Positions 28,397 to 37,062 of a stretch of DNA of 64,000 nt are shown here, piece by piece. The stretch's first letter is position 1; each line of letters begins with the position of its first letter. Below the pieces are notes generated by a model. It made no database searches and was not told the origin of the DNA. It was given only the letters and a program-made list of their open reading frames with translations. The translations under genes and the position numbers were made by a program. Source of the stretch: Hyphomicrobiales bacterium (GTDB lineage: Bacteria > Pseudomonadota > Alphaproteobacteria > Rhizobiales > Kaistiaceae); contig JAFKKF010000006.1 of assembly GCA_017305635.1 (NCBI GenBank), positions 496,001 through 560,000 on the forward strand, read 5' to 3'.

Positions 28397-28550
28397 CCGT
28401 CATTCCGGACAAGCCGCGAAGCGGCGCGATCCGGAATCCATGCCATGACGGTCCAGAAGAACCATGGCGGATGGAGTTGGGTGAAGTCGCCGCGCGGTGT
28501 CCATTGCACCGTCATGGCATGGATCGCCGGGTCAAGCCCGGCGATGACGG
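28397..28550. repeat. Composite palindromic intergenic repeat
   Basis: The ends are inverted (CCGTCAT at 28397-28403, ATGACGG at 28544-28550). Inside, a perfect 14-bp inverted pair CCATGCCATGACGG (28438-28451) and CCGTCATGGCATGG (28509-28522) flanks a 57-base core. Each half is itself a hairpin (ATTCCGGA...TCCGGAAT on the left, CGCCGGG...CCCGGCG on the right). This type of sequence is widespread in Bradyrhizobium and related genomes as short intergenic repeats. No coding capacity is evident. Confidence 0.75.
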
Positions 28551-28582
28551 AGGGGGATTCGCAAAGCCTCGTCGGTTGGCCC

Positions 28583-29539
28583 CTACGCCCTTGGATGCGC
28601 CTTGTCGTAAGCCGCCATCAGCCGCGCCGTGTCGACCTCGGTATAGACCTGGGTGGTCGAGAGGCTGGCATGGCCGAGCAGCTCCTGGATGGCGCGCAGG
28701 TCGCCGCCGGCCGAAAGGAGATGCGTGGCGAAGGAATGCCGGAGCGCATGCGGCGTGGCGCTCGCCGGCAGGCCGAGCGCGCCGCGCAGCTTCTCCATCG
28801 CCCGCTGCACGAGGCGCGGATTGAGCGCCTCGCCGCGGGCGCCAAGGAAGAGCGGCGCGTCGGCGCCCGGCCGGTATGGGCAGAGATTCATGTAGCGCTG
28901 GATCGCCGCGGCGACTGCCGGGATCACCGGCACGAGGCGTTCCTTGCCGCCCTTGCCGATGACGCGGAGCGCGTCGTTCGCGCCCCGTGGCGCCTCGCCG
29001 CGGGTTAGGCCTAGCGCCTCGGATATGCGCAGGCCGCAGCCATAGAGGAGCGCCAGCACGGCGGTGTTGCGCGCCGCGATCCACGGCTCCTCGTCGAGCG
29101 CGTTCTCCATGTCGGCGACGGCGCGTGCCTCCGGTTCCGGCAGCGGCCGCGGCAGGCTCTTGGCGATGCGCGGGGCTCGCACGGCGCGGAGCGCCGCGCC
29201 ATTGCCCTCGCCATCCTTTTCGAGGAAGCGCATCAGCGAGCGGATGCCGGCAAGGCCGCGCGCGAGCGTGCGCGAACCGGCGCCATTCTCGCGCCGGCCG
29301 GCCATGAAGGCGCGGATGTCGGCGGTGCGCAGGTCCCTCATGTCGGCGAGCTTCGGCGGCCCGCCGAGATGCATCGTGAGGAATTTCAGGAACTGAAGCG
29401 CGTCGCGCTGATAGGCTTCCAGCGTCTTGTCGGCGAGCCGCCGCTCGCTGCCGAGATGGCGGCGCCAGCGCTCCACCGCCTTCAGGAGGTCGGGCGCTGC
29501 GAAAACAAGCGGCTGTTCGTTTTGCCCGGTGCGTGCCAT
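28583..29539 (-). CDS. xerC: Tyrosine recombinase XerC
   Basis: This 318-residue protein has an N-terminal SAM-like core-binding domain (SERRLADKTLEAYQRDALQFL) and a C-terminal catalytic domain. The conserved residues are visible: Arg171 (GLRISEAL), the Lys of GKGGKERLVP (195-204), His264 and Arg267 (HALRHSFATHL), His290 (LLGHASL) and nucleophile Tyr299 (TTQVYTEVD). With XerD it resolves chromosome dimers at dif during division. XerC is favoured over XerD by the overall pattern and by the chromosomal, non-mobile context. It is divergent from the decarboxylase gene. Confidence 0.9.
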   Translation of the reverse strand: MARTGQNEQPLVFAAPDLLKAVERWRRHLGSERRLADKTLEAYQRDALQFLKFLTMHLGGPPKLADMRDLRTADIRAFMAGRRENGAGSRTLARGLAGIRSLMRFLEKDGEGNGAALRAVRAPRIAKSLPRPLPEPEARAVADMENALDEEPWIAARNTAVLALLYGCGLRISEALGLTRGEAPRGANDALRVIGKGGKERLVPVIPAVAAAIQRYMNLCPYRPGADAPLFLGARGEALNPRLVQRAMEKLRGALGLPASATPHALRHSFATHLLSAGGDLRAIQELLGHASLSTTQVYTEVDTARLMAAYDKAHPRA

Positions 29540-29637
29540 GACCTTGATCCCGAATCGCCATTCAGCTTCAGGATGGTGAAGGCAGGGTTAAGGCGCCCGT
29601 CCGGGTGCCCGCCCCGCGGGCCTTTGGGGGCTACCAG

Positions 29638-31281
29638 ATGACCGAGACGATCGGGGCCTATCTCATCCGTCGGCTGGCCGAGCATGGCGTCGGCCATGTC
29701 TTCGGCGTGCCCGGCGACTACGTGCTCACCTTCTTCGGCCAGATGGAGAAGAGCAACCAGGTCCAGGTGGTCAACACGGCGGACGAGCAGGGTGCCGGCT
29801 TCGCCGCCGATGCCTATGCCCGCCTCCGCGGCATGGGGGCCGCGTGCATCACCTGGTGCGTCGGCGGCCTGAAGGCGGCGAACGCCGTCGGCGAGGCCTT
29901 CGCCGAGCGCTCGCCGGTGGTGCTGATCTCCGGCGCGCCCGGCAGGCGCGAGCGCCAGCGCAATCCGCTCCTCCACCACAAGGTGCGCGACTTCGACACG
30001 CAGCTGAAGGTCTTCGAGCAGCTCACCGTCGCGGCGATCGTCCTCGACGATCCCGAGACCGCGGCGGCCGAGATCGACCACGCGCTGGCGCTCGCCAAAC
30101 GCCACAGCCGCCCGGTCTATATCGAGATTCCGCGCGACATGGCGGCGGCCGAGATCGTGGCGCCGATCCCGCGGCCGCTCGCCCCGGAGGCGAGCGACCC
30201 GGATGCGCTCGCCATGGCGCTCGCCGAGGCGGTCGAGCGCATCGAGGCGGCGAAGCATCCGGTCATCGTCGCGGGCGAGGAGCTACACCGCTTCGCGCTT
30301 CGGACCGAGCTCGGCGAGATCATCCACGGATCCGGCATCCCCTTTGCCGCGACCATCATGGGCAAGTCCGTCTTCCCGGAATCCGACCCCGGCTATATCG
30401 GCGTCTACGAGGGCGCCATGGGCAAGGAGGCGGTGCGCGACTACGTCGAGAAGAGCGACTGCATCGTCATGGTCGGTGCCATGATGACCGACCTCAACCT
30501 CGGCATCTACACCGCGCAGATCAACCGCCGCTTCACCATCTATGCCGCCAAGGACCGCGTCTCCGTCGGCCTGCACGCCTATGACGACGTGCTGATGGAG
30601 GATTTCATCCGCGGCCTCGCCGCCCATCCGTGGAAGCGGCGGACCGAGGTGGCGCCCTTCGAGCACCCGGAGCATCCGGGACCCTTCGCGCCCTCCGACC
30701 GGGCGATGACGGTGGAGGCGCTCTTCCGCCAGATCAATGCCTTCCTCGAGGATGACATGATCGTCATTGCCGAGCCGGGCGATGCGCTCTTCGGCGCGGC
30801 CGACCTCTACATCCACGACGGGGCGCGCTTCCTGTCGCCGGCCTACTACGCCTCGCTCGGCTTCGCGGTGCCGGCGGCGCTCGGCGTCCAGGCGGCCGAG
30901 CCGAAGCTCCGCCCGCTGGTGCTGGTCGGCGACGGCGCCTTCCAGATGACCGGCATGGAGCTCGGCGCGATCGCGCGCTACCGCCAGAACCCCATCGTCA
31001 TCGTCTTCGACAATGACGGCTACGGCACCGAGCGCCCGATGCTCGACGGCGCCTTCAACGACGTGCCGCGCTGGAACTTCTCGCGCATCCCCGAAGTGCT
31101 CGGCGCCGGCCTCGGCTTCAAGGTCACGACCGAGCGCGAGATGGCGGAGGCGCTCGACAAGGCGCATGCCAATGCCGGCAGCTACTCGATCATCCAGGTG
31201 ATGCTGGCGCGCGACGACCATTCGCCGGCCTTGAAGCGCCTCACCGCCTCGCTCGCCGAGCGGGTCAAGGCGAAGGGCTGA
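29638..31281 (+). CDS. ThDP-dependent 2-oxo acid decarboxylase, indolepyruvate/phenylpyruvate type
   Basis: The 547-residue enzyme starts at MTETIGAYLIRRLAEHGVGH. The cofactor-activating Glu is E50 (NTADEQGAGFAADAYAR). The ThDP/Mg motif begins GDGAFQMTGMELGAI (about 431) and ends near VFDNDGYGTE. The central domain is present (MGKSVFPESDPGYIGVYEGAMG). This is the architecture of pyruvate, indolepyruvate and phenylpyruvate decarboxylases, which convert 2-oxo acids to aldehydes. In rhizobia such enzymes feed indole-acetic acid or Ehrlich-type pathways. Substrate preference is an inference. It stands alone, divergent from xerC. Confidence 0.88.
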   Translation: MTETIGAYLIRRLAEHGVGHVFGVPGDYVLTFFGQMEKSNQVQVVNTADEQGAGFAADAYARLRGMGAACITWCVGGLKAANAVGEAFAERSPVVLISGAPGRRERQRNPLLHHKVRDFDTQLKVFEQLTVAAIVLDDPETAAAEIDHALALAKRHSRPVYIEIPRDMAAAEIVAPIPRPLAPEASDPDALAMALAEAVERIEAAKHPVIVAGEELHRFALRTELGEIIHGSGIPFAATIMGKSVFPESDPGYIGVYEGAMGKEAVRDYVEKSDCIVMVGAMMTDLNLGIYTAQINRRFTIYAAKDRVSVGLHAYDDVLMEDFIRGLAAHPWKRRTEVAPFEHPEHPGPFAPSDRAMTVEALFRQINAFLEDDMIVIAEPGDALFGAADLYIHDGARFLSPAYYASLGFAVPAALGVQAAEPKLRPLVLVGDGAFQMTGMELGAIARYRQNPIVIVFDNDGYGTERPMLDGAFNDVPRWNFSRIPEVLGAGLGFKVTTEREMAEALDKAHANAGSYSIIQVMLARDDHSPALKRLTASLAERVKAKG

Positions 31282-31379
31282 TGGCACAGCGCGGGGGGCT
31301 CTTCCGCGCCCCTCGTGGCTGGCCGGCACGCTGCCGGATGGGCCGTCCGTCCTTTTCAATCCGCCGGTCCGGGACCATG

Positions 31380-31388
31380 TAGTCACTA
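31380..31388. promoter_or_regulatory. Possible operator before the QorB-like gene
   Basis: The odd palindrome TAGT-C-ACTA sits 60 bases before the start codon in a region slightly richer in A/T, followed by TTCGTAAC. QorB-type genes are often controlled by HxlR-family regulators that bind ACT/AGT-rich palindromes. No such regulator is adjacent, so this is only a suggestion. Confidence 0.25.
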
Positions 31389-31448
31389 TTCGTAACCCGG
31401 TGCCGGCCGGTTCCTGACCGCCGGGCCCCCGAAAGAGCGGAGACATCC

Positions 31449-32333
31449 ATGCCTGCCAGCCAGCCCACGCTCCTCGTCACCGGCGCCGCCGGCCAGCTCG
31501 GCCGCCAGGTGGTCAAGCACCTCGTCGCGACCAAGGCAGGCAGGATCATCGCCGCCACGCGCGACACGGAGAAGCTCAAGGACCTGGAAGGCGTCGAGGT
31601 CCGCCGGGCCGATTTCGACGATGCCGGCTCCCTCGCCAAGGCCTTTGCCGGCGTCGACCGCGCCCTCATCGTCTCGACCGATGCGCTCGGCCGGCCGGGC
31701 GGCCGCCATGCCCATCATGCGAGCGCGGCCAAGGCCGCCGCCGCCGCCGGGGTACGCCACATCCTCTACACCTCGATCACTTCGCCACGTCCGGACCCGG
31801 CCGATCCGATCGCCGACGACCACTTCCAGACGGAGGCGGCGATCATGGCGGGCCCCACCGGCTGGACCATGCTCCGCAACAACCTCTATGCCGACACGAT
31901 CCTGTGGAGCTTGCCGCTCGCGGTGAAGTCAGGCGAGTTCTTCACGGCGACGGGCAGGGGCGGTCGCAGCTACGTCACCCGCGCCGATTGCGCGGCGGTC
32001 GCGGCGGCGGCGCTCGCCTCCGATTTCGACGGCAAGCGCGTCCTCGACGTCACCGGCCCCGCCGCCGTGACGCAGGACGAGATCGCCGCCATGGCGAGCG
32101 AGATCACCGGCCGCAAGGTCGTCCACAAGAGCGTCGGTGCGACCGAGCGGAAGAAGCAACTGCTCGCCGCCGGCGTGCCGGAAATCTATGCCGACGTCAC
32201 CCTCGGCTTCGAGGTCGCGACCGCGCAGGGCTACTTCGCGATCGCGACGCCGGCGGTCGAGCAGCTCACCGGCCACAAGCCGACCTCGGTGCGCGAATAC
32301 CTCACCGCCCACAAGGCTGCGCTCCTCGGCTGA
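31449..32333 (+). CDS. NmrA/QorB-like NAD(P)H-dependent oxidoreductase
   Basis: The 294-residue protein is an atypical short-chain dehydrogenase. The Rossmann motif is TGAAGQLGRQVVKHL (GxxGxxG from G12), followed by an ATRDTEKL segment where NADPH-specific members have Arg, and HILYTSITSPR in place of the usual catalytic Tyr-x3-Lys. The layout matches QorB-type quinone reductases and NmrA-like proteins (VTRADCAAVAAAAL, and GPAAVTQDEIAAMASEITG near the C-terminus). It probably reduces quinones or senses redox state in the cytoplasm. A GAGCGGAG ribosome-binding site precedes it. Confidence 0.88.
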   Translation: MPASQPTLLVTGAAGQLGRQVVKHLVATKAGRIIAATRDTEKLKDLEGVEVRRADFDDAGSLAKAFAGVDRALIVSTDALGRPGGRHAHHASAAKAAAAAGVRHILYTSITSPRPDPADPIADDHFQTEAAIMAGPTGWTMLRNNLYADTILWSLPLAVKSGEFFTATGRGGRSYVTRADCAAVAAAALASDFDGKRVLDVTGPAAVTQDEIAAMASEITGRKVVHKSVGATERKKQLLAAGVPEIYADVTLGFEVATAQGYFAIATPAVEQLTGHKPTSVREYLTAHKAALLG

Positions 32334-32544
32334 GCACCTCCGGACTTTTGCGAGAATGGCAGGACGGGGATGGCCGGCCTTTCGGCTGTTCACGTCTTTC
32401 TGCTGCAACCGATCCGGAACGAATCCTTCCCTCGATGGTTACTCTTTCATCGAAGGCCCGCTCGGCGGAGGTCGTCGTGACCCGTCAGGCCCTTGGCCAA
32501 TCCTTCCAGGCAGGTCGTGGCGACGTTTTTGAAAGGAGTTCGCC

Positions 32545-32973
32545 ATGTTCAACATACGAAGCAGGATCGCGGCCGCCGGAATGGCTGCCGCCATTGCGGC
32601 AGGCACGCTTGCGGCAGTCCCCGCGGAAGCCGGCATCGCGCAGGCTCCGGCCGTCCTCGCCGCTGGCGGCGACGGCCCTCTAGTCCAGGATGTCGCCTGG
32701 AAGAAGTGGAAGAAGTATCCGCACTATAGCGGCGGCGGCAACTATCATCACCACTGGCACGGCGGCGGCAATAATAACTGGGTCGGTCCGCTGGTCGGCG
32801 GCATGGTGATCGGCGGCATGCTGGCCGCACCCTACTATGGCGGCTACGGCTACGCGCCGGCGCCACGCTACCGCTACGGCAGCCACGATGCGTACTGCCA
32901 TGCCCGCTTCCGGAGCTACAATTCGGCTACCGGATTCTATCTCGGCTATGACGGCCACTATCACCGCTGCTGA
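32545..32973 (+). CDS. BA14K family protein
   Basis: AAAGGAG lies 8 bases upstream of the ATG. The 142-residue protein has a signal peptide (MFNIRSRIAAAGMAAAIAAGTLAAVPAEA), a His/Gly/Tyr-rich middle (YHHHWHGGGNNNW), a hydrophobic Gly-rich stretch (VGPLVGGMVIGGMLAAPYYGG) and the C-terminal BA14K signature HDAYCHARFRSYNSATGFYL ending GHYHRC. BA14K proteins of Brucella and other rhizobia are envelope-associated, lectin-like and immunogenic. The family is largely confined to Hyphomicrobiales and supports the taxonomic call. Confidence 0.92.
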   Translation: MFNIRSRIAAAGMAAAIAAGTLAAVPAEAGIAQAPAVLAAGGDGPLVQDVAWKKWKKYPHYSGGGNYHHHWHGGGNNNWVGPLVGGMVIGGMLAAPYYGGYGYAPAPRYRYGSHDAYCHARFRSYNSATGFYLGYDGHYHRC

Positions 32974-33023
32974 TCGCATCGGTTCACGGGAAAAGGGGCA
33001 GGGCCGTTCTCGGCTCTGCCCCT

Positions 33024-34055
33024 TCACATGAACTCGGCGCGCAGGTCGAGCGTCTGCTTCACCCCGACATCCGCATAATGGCGGGACAGCCACCTTCGCG
33101 CGGCGGCGCGGCCGGAGGCGTGCAGCTCCTCGAAGAAGCTCCAGCTCGTATCCAGCTTCGACGATGCCGTATGGTCGGCCATCGCGGCGGTGGCGTCGAT
33201 CCGGTGCAGCCGGTTGGCGCGATAATGCGTCTTGTCGAGGCGGCCTTCGGCGATCAGCCGGTTGACGAAATCGATGGCCCGGAATTCCCGCAGCAGCGAG
33301 GCGTTGAACGTGATCTCGCTGACCCGCTCGATGATCGCCTGCGAGGTCGTCGGCACTTCGTCGCGCCGGATGGGATTGACCTGGACGAGGAGGATGTCGC
33401 CCGATTCCGTCTCGGTGAAGAAGGGGAAGAGGGCGGGGTTGCCCGAATAGCCGCCGTCCCAATAGGCCTCCTTGCCGATCTCGACGGCGTGGAAGAGATG
33501 CGGCAGGCAGGCCGAAGCCATGATCGCATCGGCGGTGATCTCCTTGCCCGTGAAGACCTTGATCTTGCCGTTGCGGACGTTCGTGGCCGCGATGAACAGC
33601 TTCAGCCCGTCATTGGCGCGTACCTGCTTGAAGTCGACCAGTTCCTCGAGCAGATCGCGGAGCGGATTGAGGTTGAGCGGGTTGACGCTCTGCGGCGCCA
33701 TGAACCTGCCGAAGCCCGGGAACATGGGCAGGTGCGGCAGGCGCGGCATTTCCCAGAAGGAGAGGATCGGACCGAGGATCGAGGCCGCCGGCCCCGCCGC
33801 GGCGCGGCTGACGCCCCGCCAGAATTCCCGCAGCCGCTCGCGCGCGCCTTCCGCACCGCCGCGCATGAAGCCGTCGGCAAGCACGACCGCGTTCATCGCG
33901 CCGGCGCTCGTCCCCGATATGGCCTCGAAATCGAGCCGGCCATCCTCGATCAGCGCGTCGAGCACGCCCCAGGTGAAGGCGCCGTGCGCCCCGCCGCCCT
34001 GGAGGGCGAGGTTGATCGTCTTGAAGTCGGACCGCGAGGCAGCGCTGGACGCCAT
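33024..34055 (-). CDS. Patatin-like phospholipase
   Basis: The protein has 343 residues. The oxyanion loop GGGAHGAF starts at 20, the nucleophile elbow is ISGTSAGAMN (Ser50) and the catalytic Asp is in YWDGGYSGNP (Asp200), so the Ser-Asp dyad is intact. There is no signal peptide. The C-terminal part (DKTHYRANRLHRID and SSKLDTSWSFFEELHASGR) is found in the rhizobial subgroup. Such enzymes hydrolyse phospholipids or other acyl esters. It lies downstream of bdhA on the same strand, and a role in lipid or polyester turnover is possible but unproven. Confidence 0.93.
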   Translation of the reverse strand: MASSAASRSDFKTINLALQGGGAHGAFTWGVLDALIEDGRLDFEAISGTSAGAMNAVVLADGFMRGGAEGARERLREFWRGVSRAAAGPAASILGPILSFWEMPRLPHLPMFPGFGRFMAPQSVNPLNLNPLRDLLEELVDFKQVRANDGLKLFIAATNVRNGKIKVFTGKEITADAIMASACLPHLFHAVEIGKEAYWDGGYSGNPALFPFFTETESGDILLVQVNPIRRDEVPTTSQAIIERVSEITFNASLLREFRAIDFVNRLIAEGRLDKTHYRANRLHRIDATAAMADHTASSKLDTSWSFFEELHASGRAAARRWLSRHYADVGVKQTLDLRAEFM

Positions 34056-34123
34056 GCCGCTATCCTAGCGTCGCTTGGCCGTCCGGCGCGACCGGCAATG
34101 CACATGCCGGCTTCTCTCCCGTC

Positions 34124-34906
34124 TCACGCCGCGGTCCAGCCGCCGTCGATCGGCAGCAGCGCGCCGGTGATCTGCTTCGCCTGGTCGCCGGTGAGGTAGA
34201 CGGCGAGCGCTGCTACCTGCTCCACGGTGACGAATTCCTTGGTCGGCTGGGCGGCGAGGATGACGTCCTGCTTGACCTGCTCCTCGGTCAGTCCGCGCGC
34301 CTTCGCCGTGTCCGGGATCTGGCGCTCGACCAGCGGCGTCCAGACATAGGCGGGGCAGATCGCGTTCACGGTGATGCCGGCGCGTGCCGTCTCCAGCGCC
34401 ACGGTCTTGGTGAGGCCCGCGATCCCGTGCTTGGCCGCGACATAGGCCGACTTGAACGGCGAAGCGACGAGCGCATGCGCCGATGCGGTGTTGATGATCC
34501 GGCCCCAGCCCTTCGCCTTCATCTTCGGCAACGCCGCACGGATCGTATGGAAGGCCGAGTTGAGGTTGATGGCGATGATCGCGTCCCACTTGTCGACCGG
34601 GAAATCCTCGACCGGCGACACGAACTGGATGCCAGCATTGTTCACGAGAATGTCAACCGCGCCGAAGCGCCTTTCGGCCTCGGCCATCATGGCCGCGATC
34701 TCGTCGGGCTTCGCCATGTCGGCCGGCAGGTGCACCACCTCGCCCGCCGTGGTCGCGCCGATCCCGGCCACCAGGTCCCTGACGGCGCCCTTCTCGCCGA
34801 AGCCGTTCAGCACCACGTTGGCGCCCTCGGCGGCCATGGCCCGCGCGATCGCGAGCCCGATCCCGCTGGTAGAGCCGGTGACCAGGGCGGTCTTCCCCGT
34901 CAGCAT
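34124..34906 (-). CDS. bdhA: 3-hydroxybutyrate dehydrogenase
   Basis: This 260-residue short-chain dehydrogenase matches BdhA in size and sequence. The NAD loop is TGSTSGIGLAIA, NNAG is at 89-92, and the catalytic Ser142 (INTASAHALVASPFKSAY), Tyr155 and Lys159 (YVAAKHG) are present. The C-terminal QPTKEFVTVEQVAAL and GALLPIDGGWTAA are typical. It oxidises (R)-3-hydroxybutyrate to acetoacetate with NAD, a step in polyhydroxybutyrate breakdown. The patatin gene follows 68 bases downstream. Confidence 0.93.
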   Translation of the reverse strand: MLTGKTALVTGSTSGIGLAIARAMAAEGANVVLNGFGEKGAVRDLVAGIGATTAGEVVHLPADMAKPDEIAAMMAEAERRFGAVDILVNNAGIQFVSPVEDFPVDKWDAIIAINLNSAFHTIRAALPKMKAKGWGRIINTASAHALVASPFKSAYVAAKHGIAGLTKTVALETARAGITVNAICPAYVWTPLVERQIPDTAKARGLTEEQVKQDVILAAQPTKEFVTVEQVAALAVYLTGDQAKQITGALLPIDGGWTAA

Positions 34907-35007
34907 CGAATTTCCCTCATATTTCCGTCGCGTCAGGCTTATATAGGGTCGTGCCGCGCCGGGATATCCGGCGTTTCCGCCGGCCTGCCGTGGCAGGAGG
35001 TTCCCCG

Positions 35008-35502
35008 ATGAGCGCCGTCAGTACCGTCCTCGAGCATCCGCACCACGACCATCGCCGCTGCGCCGACGCTGCGCTCAGCCATGCCGAGGAGATCGCCCGG
35101 CGCGATGGCCTCCGCTTCACCGAGCAGCGCCGCAGCGTGCTCGAGGCCCTGCTCGCCAGCCACGTGCCGGCTTCCGCCTATGACGTCATCGACCGCCTGG
35201 CGAAGGATGGCCACCGGCCCGCGCCGGTCTCGGTCTATCGCGCGCTCGACTTCCTCGTCGAGCACCGCTTCGCCCACCGCATCGAATCGCGCAATGCCTA
35301 CGTCGCCTGCGACCGTGGCGAGGAATGCGACGGGGCCGCCACCCTCTTCCTGCTCTGCGACAAGTGCGGCGCCGCCGGCGAAGCCTCCTCGACTGACCTC
35401 CACGCCCTCATCGGCGCGGTGACCGGCAGGGTCGGCTTCTCGCCCTCGACGCCGGTCGTGGAGATCCGCGGCCTCTGCGCCGCCTGCCGGACCGCCGCAT
35501 GA
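35008..35502 (+). CDS. zur: Fur-family zinc uptake regulator, Zur type
   Basis: AGGAGG lies 8 bases before the ATG at 35008, giving 164 residues. The N-terminal winged helix ([18 protein letters not shown], then [24 protein letters not shown]) matches Fur proteins. The dimer domain has two CxxC pairs (LLCDKCG and LCAACR) for structural zinc. The His/Asp-rich N-terminus ([12 protein letters not shown]) and the AYVACD segment favour Zur over Fur or PerR. It likely represses zinc uptake genes when zinc is replete. It overlaps ispG by 4 bases. Confidence 0.85.
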   Translation: MSAVSTVLEHPHHDHRRCADAALSHAEEIARRDGLRFTEQRRSVLEALLASHVPASAYDVIDRLAKDGHRPAPVSVYRALDFLVEHRFAHRIESRNAYVACDRGEECDGAATLFLLCDKCGAAGEASSTDLHALIGAVTGRVGFSPSTPVVEIRGLCAACRTAA

Positions 35503-36959
35503 CTTCGCCGGCCGCGCCGCTTCCCCGCCACCGCACCGTGACCGTCGATGTCGGCGGCGTGCGCGTGGGCAGCGACGCTCCGATCGTCGTCCAGTCGATG
35601 ACCAATACCGACACGGCCGATGTCGAGGCGACCGCGCGTCAGGTCGAGGCGCTCGCCCGTGCCGGCTCGGAGCTCGTCCGCATCACCGTCGACCGCGACG
35701 AGGCCGCCGCCGCCGTGCCGCATATCCGCGACCGGCTCCTGAAGCGCAACATCCGCGTGCCGCTGATCGGCGACTTCCACTATATCGGCCACAAGCTGCT
35801 GACCGACCACCCGGCGGCGGCCGAGGCGCTGGCGAAATACCGGATCAATCCGGGGAATGTCGGCTTCGGCGAGAAGAAGGATCGCCAGTTCGCGACCCTC
35901 ATCGAGCTCGCCATCCGCCACGGCAAGCCGGTGCGCATCGGCGTCAACTGGGGCTCGCTCGACCAGGCGCTGCTCACCCGCCTCATGGACGAAAACGCGA
36001 CAAGCGCGGAACCGCTGTCGGCGCGCGAAGTCATGCACGAGGCGATCGTGCAGTCGGCGCTCCTCTCCGCCGCCCAGGCCGAGCAGATCGGCCTCGCGCG
36101 AGACCGCATCATCCTTTCGGCGAAGGTCAGCGACGTGCAGGACCTGATCGCCGTCTATCGCTTGCTCGCCTCGCGCGCCGGCGACGGTCCTGGCCATGCG
36201 CTCCATCTCGGCCTCACCGAGGCGGGCATGGGCTCGAAGGGCATCGTCGCCTCGTCCGCCGCCATGGGCATCCTCCTCCAGGAGGGCATCGGCGACACGG
36301 TCCGCGTCTCGCTCACGCCCGAGCCCGGCGGCGACCGCACCCGCGAGGTGACGGTGGCGCAGGAGCTGCTCCAGGTGATGGGCTTCCGCACCTTCATGCC
36401 CGTCGTCGCCGCCTGCCCCGGCTGCGGGCGCACGACCTCGACCGTGTTCCAGGAGCTCGCCAAGCGCATCGAGGGGGACCTGCGCGAGAAGATGCCGCAA
36501 TGGCGTGAGCGCTATCCGGGCGTTGAGAGCCTCAAGGTCGCGGTCATGGGCTGCATCGTCAACGGCCCGGGCGAATCGAAGCACGCCGATATCGGCATCT
36601 CGCTGCCCGGCACCGGCGAGCAGCCCGCCGCCCCGGTCTTCATCGACGGCAAGAAAGCCGCCACCCTCCGCGGGCCCCGTATCGCCGACGAGTTCGTCGC
36701 GATGCTGGAGGCGTATATCGAGAGAAGGTTCGGGCAAGGCGCCAGTTCCTCCCCCGTTTACGGGGGAGGGGGACCGCCGCAGGCGGTGGAGGGGGCGCGT
36801 GACGAGCACTGCGGTGGTCCAACCCTTCCCGCCTCCAAGTCCTCTCAGTTGGCCACCCCACCCACCGCCGCTTCCGCTTCGCTCCGGCGCGGGCCCCCCT
36901 CCCTGTCCCGGGGGATGGGCGCTCGTCACCCCGGTCGAGTCGGTCCGGCCGAAGGCTAA
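35499..36959 (+). CDS. ispG: 4-hydroxy-3-methylbut-2-enyl diphosphate synthase with repeat-derived C-terminal tail
   Basis: IspG makes HMBPP in the MEP isoprenoid pathway. The TIM-barrel part starts [25 protein letters not shown] and the C-terminal part holds the [4Fe-4S] ligands ([11 protein letters not shown], then [17 protein letters not shown]). The usual end, [10 protein letters not shown], falls near residue 413. The frame then runs on for about 73 residues through a palindromic repeat ([18 protein letters not shown] and onwards, Pro/Gly/Ser/Arg-rich) to a TAA at 36957. The tail is not part of the enzyme family and probably arose by repeat insertion over the old stop codon. The start overlaps zur (ATGA). 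Confidence 0.95.
   Translation: MTSPAAPLPRHRTVTVDVGGVRVGSDAPIVVQSMTNTDTADVEATARQVEALARAGSELVRITVDRDEAAAAVPHIRDRLLKRNIRVPLIGDFHYIGHKLLTDHPAAAEALAKYRINPGNVGFGEKKDRQFATLIELAIRHGKPVRIGVNWGSLDQALLTRLMDENATSAEPLSAREVMHEAIVQSALLSAAQAEQIGLARDRIILSAKVSDVQDLIAVYRLLASRAGDGPGHALHLGLTEAGMGSKGIVASSAAMGILLQEGIGDTVRVSLTPEPGGDRTREVTVAQELLQVMGFRTFMPVVAACPGCGRTTSTVFQELAKRIEGDLREKMPQWRERYPGVESLKVAVMGCIVNGPGESKHADIGISLPGTGEQPAAPVFIDGKKAATLRGPRIADEFVAMLEAYIERRFGQGASSSPVYGGGGPPQAVEGARDEHCGGPTLPASKSSQLATPPTAASASLRRGPPSLSRGMGARHPGRVGPAEG
36749..36950. repeat. Palindromic repeat within the 3' end of ispG
   Basis: It begins with CTCCCCCG-TTTA-CGGGGGAG (36749-36768), then ACCGCC-GCA-GGCGGT (36773-36787), and continues with a matching, partly inverted right part (CCACCGCCGCTTCCGC around 36860-36885, and TGTCCCGGGG near 36905-36915). 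Such paired C-rich/G-rich modules are dispersed repeats in many rhizobial genomes. Here it is read through in frame as the ispG tail. Confidence 0.65.
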
Positions 36960-37062
36960 CCCAACGGCAAGCTTCGCCGGTGAAGCGGAGGCGCGTGCAG
37001 GATGCTGAGGCTGCATTCTGCAGCACTTCGCGCTATAGTAGTTTCTCAGCTGGATTCGACTC

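Larger units (their letters stand above)
28002..28582. other. 581-base region without genes: leader, hairpin and repeat
   Basis: Nearest the EamA gene are its ribosome-binding site and leader. A hairpin with a T-rich - strand flank lies at 28191-28219. A second, imperfect stem-loop lies around 28246-28275. The rest is dominated by the composite palindromic repeat at 28397-28550, which ends 33 bases from the xerC stop. Open frames here are repeat-derived and not credible genes. Confidence 0.6.
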
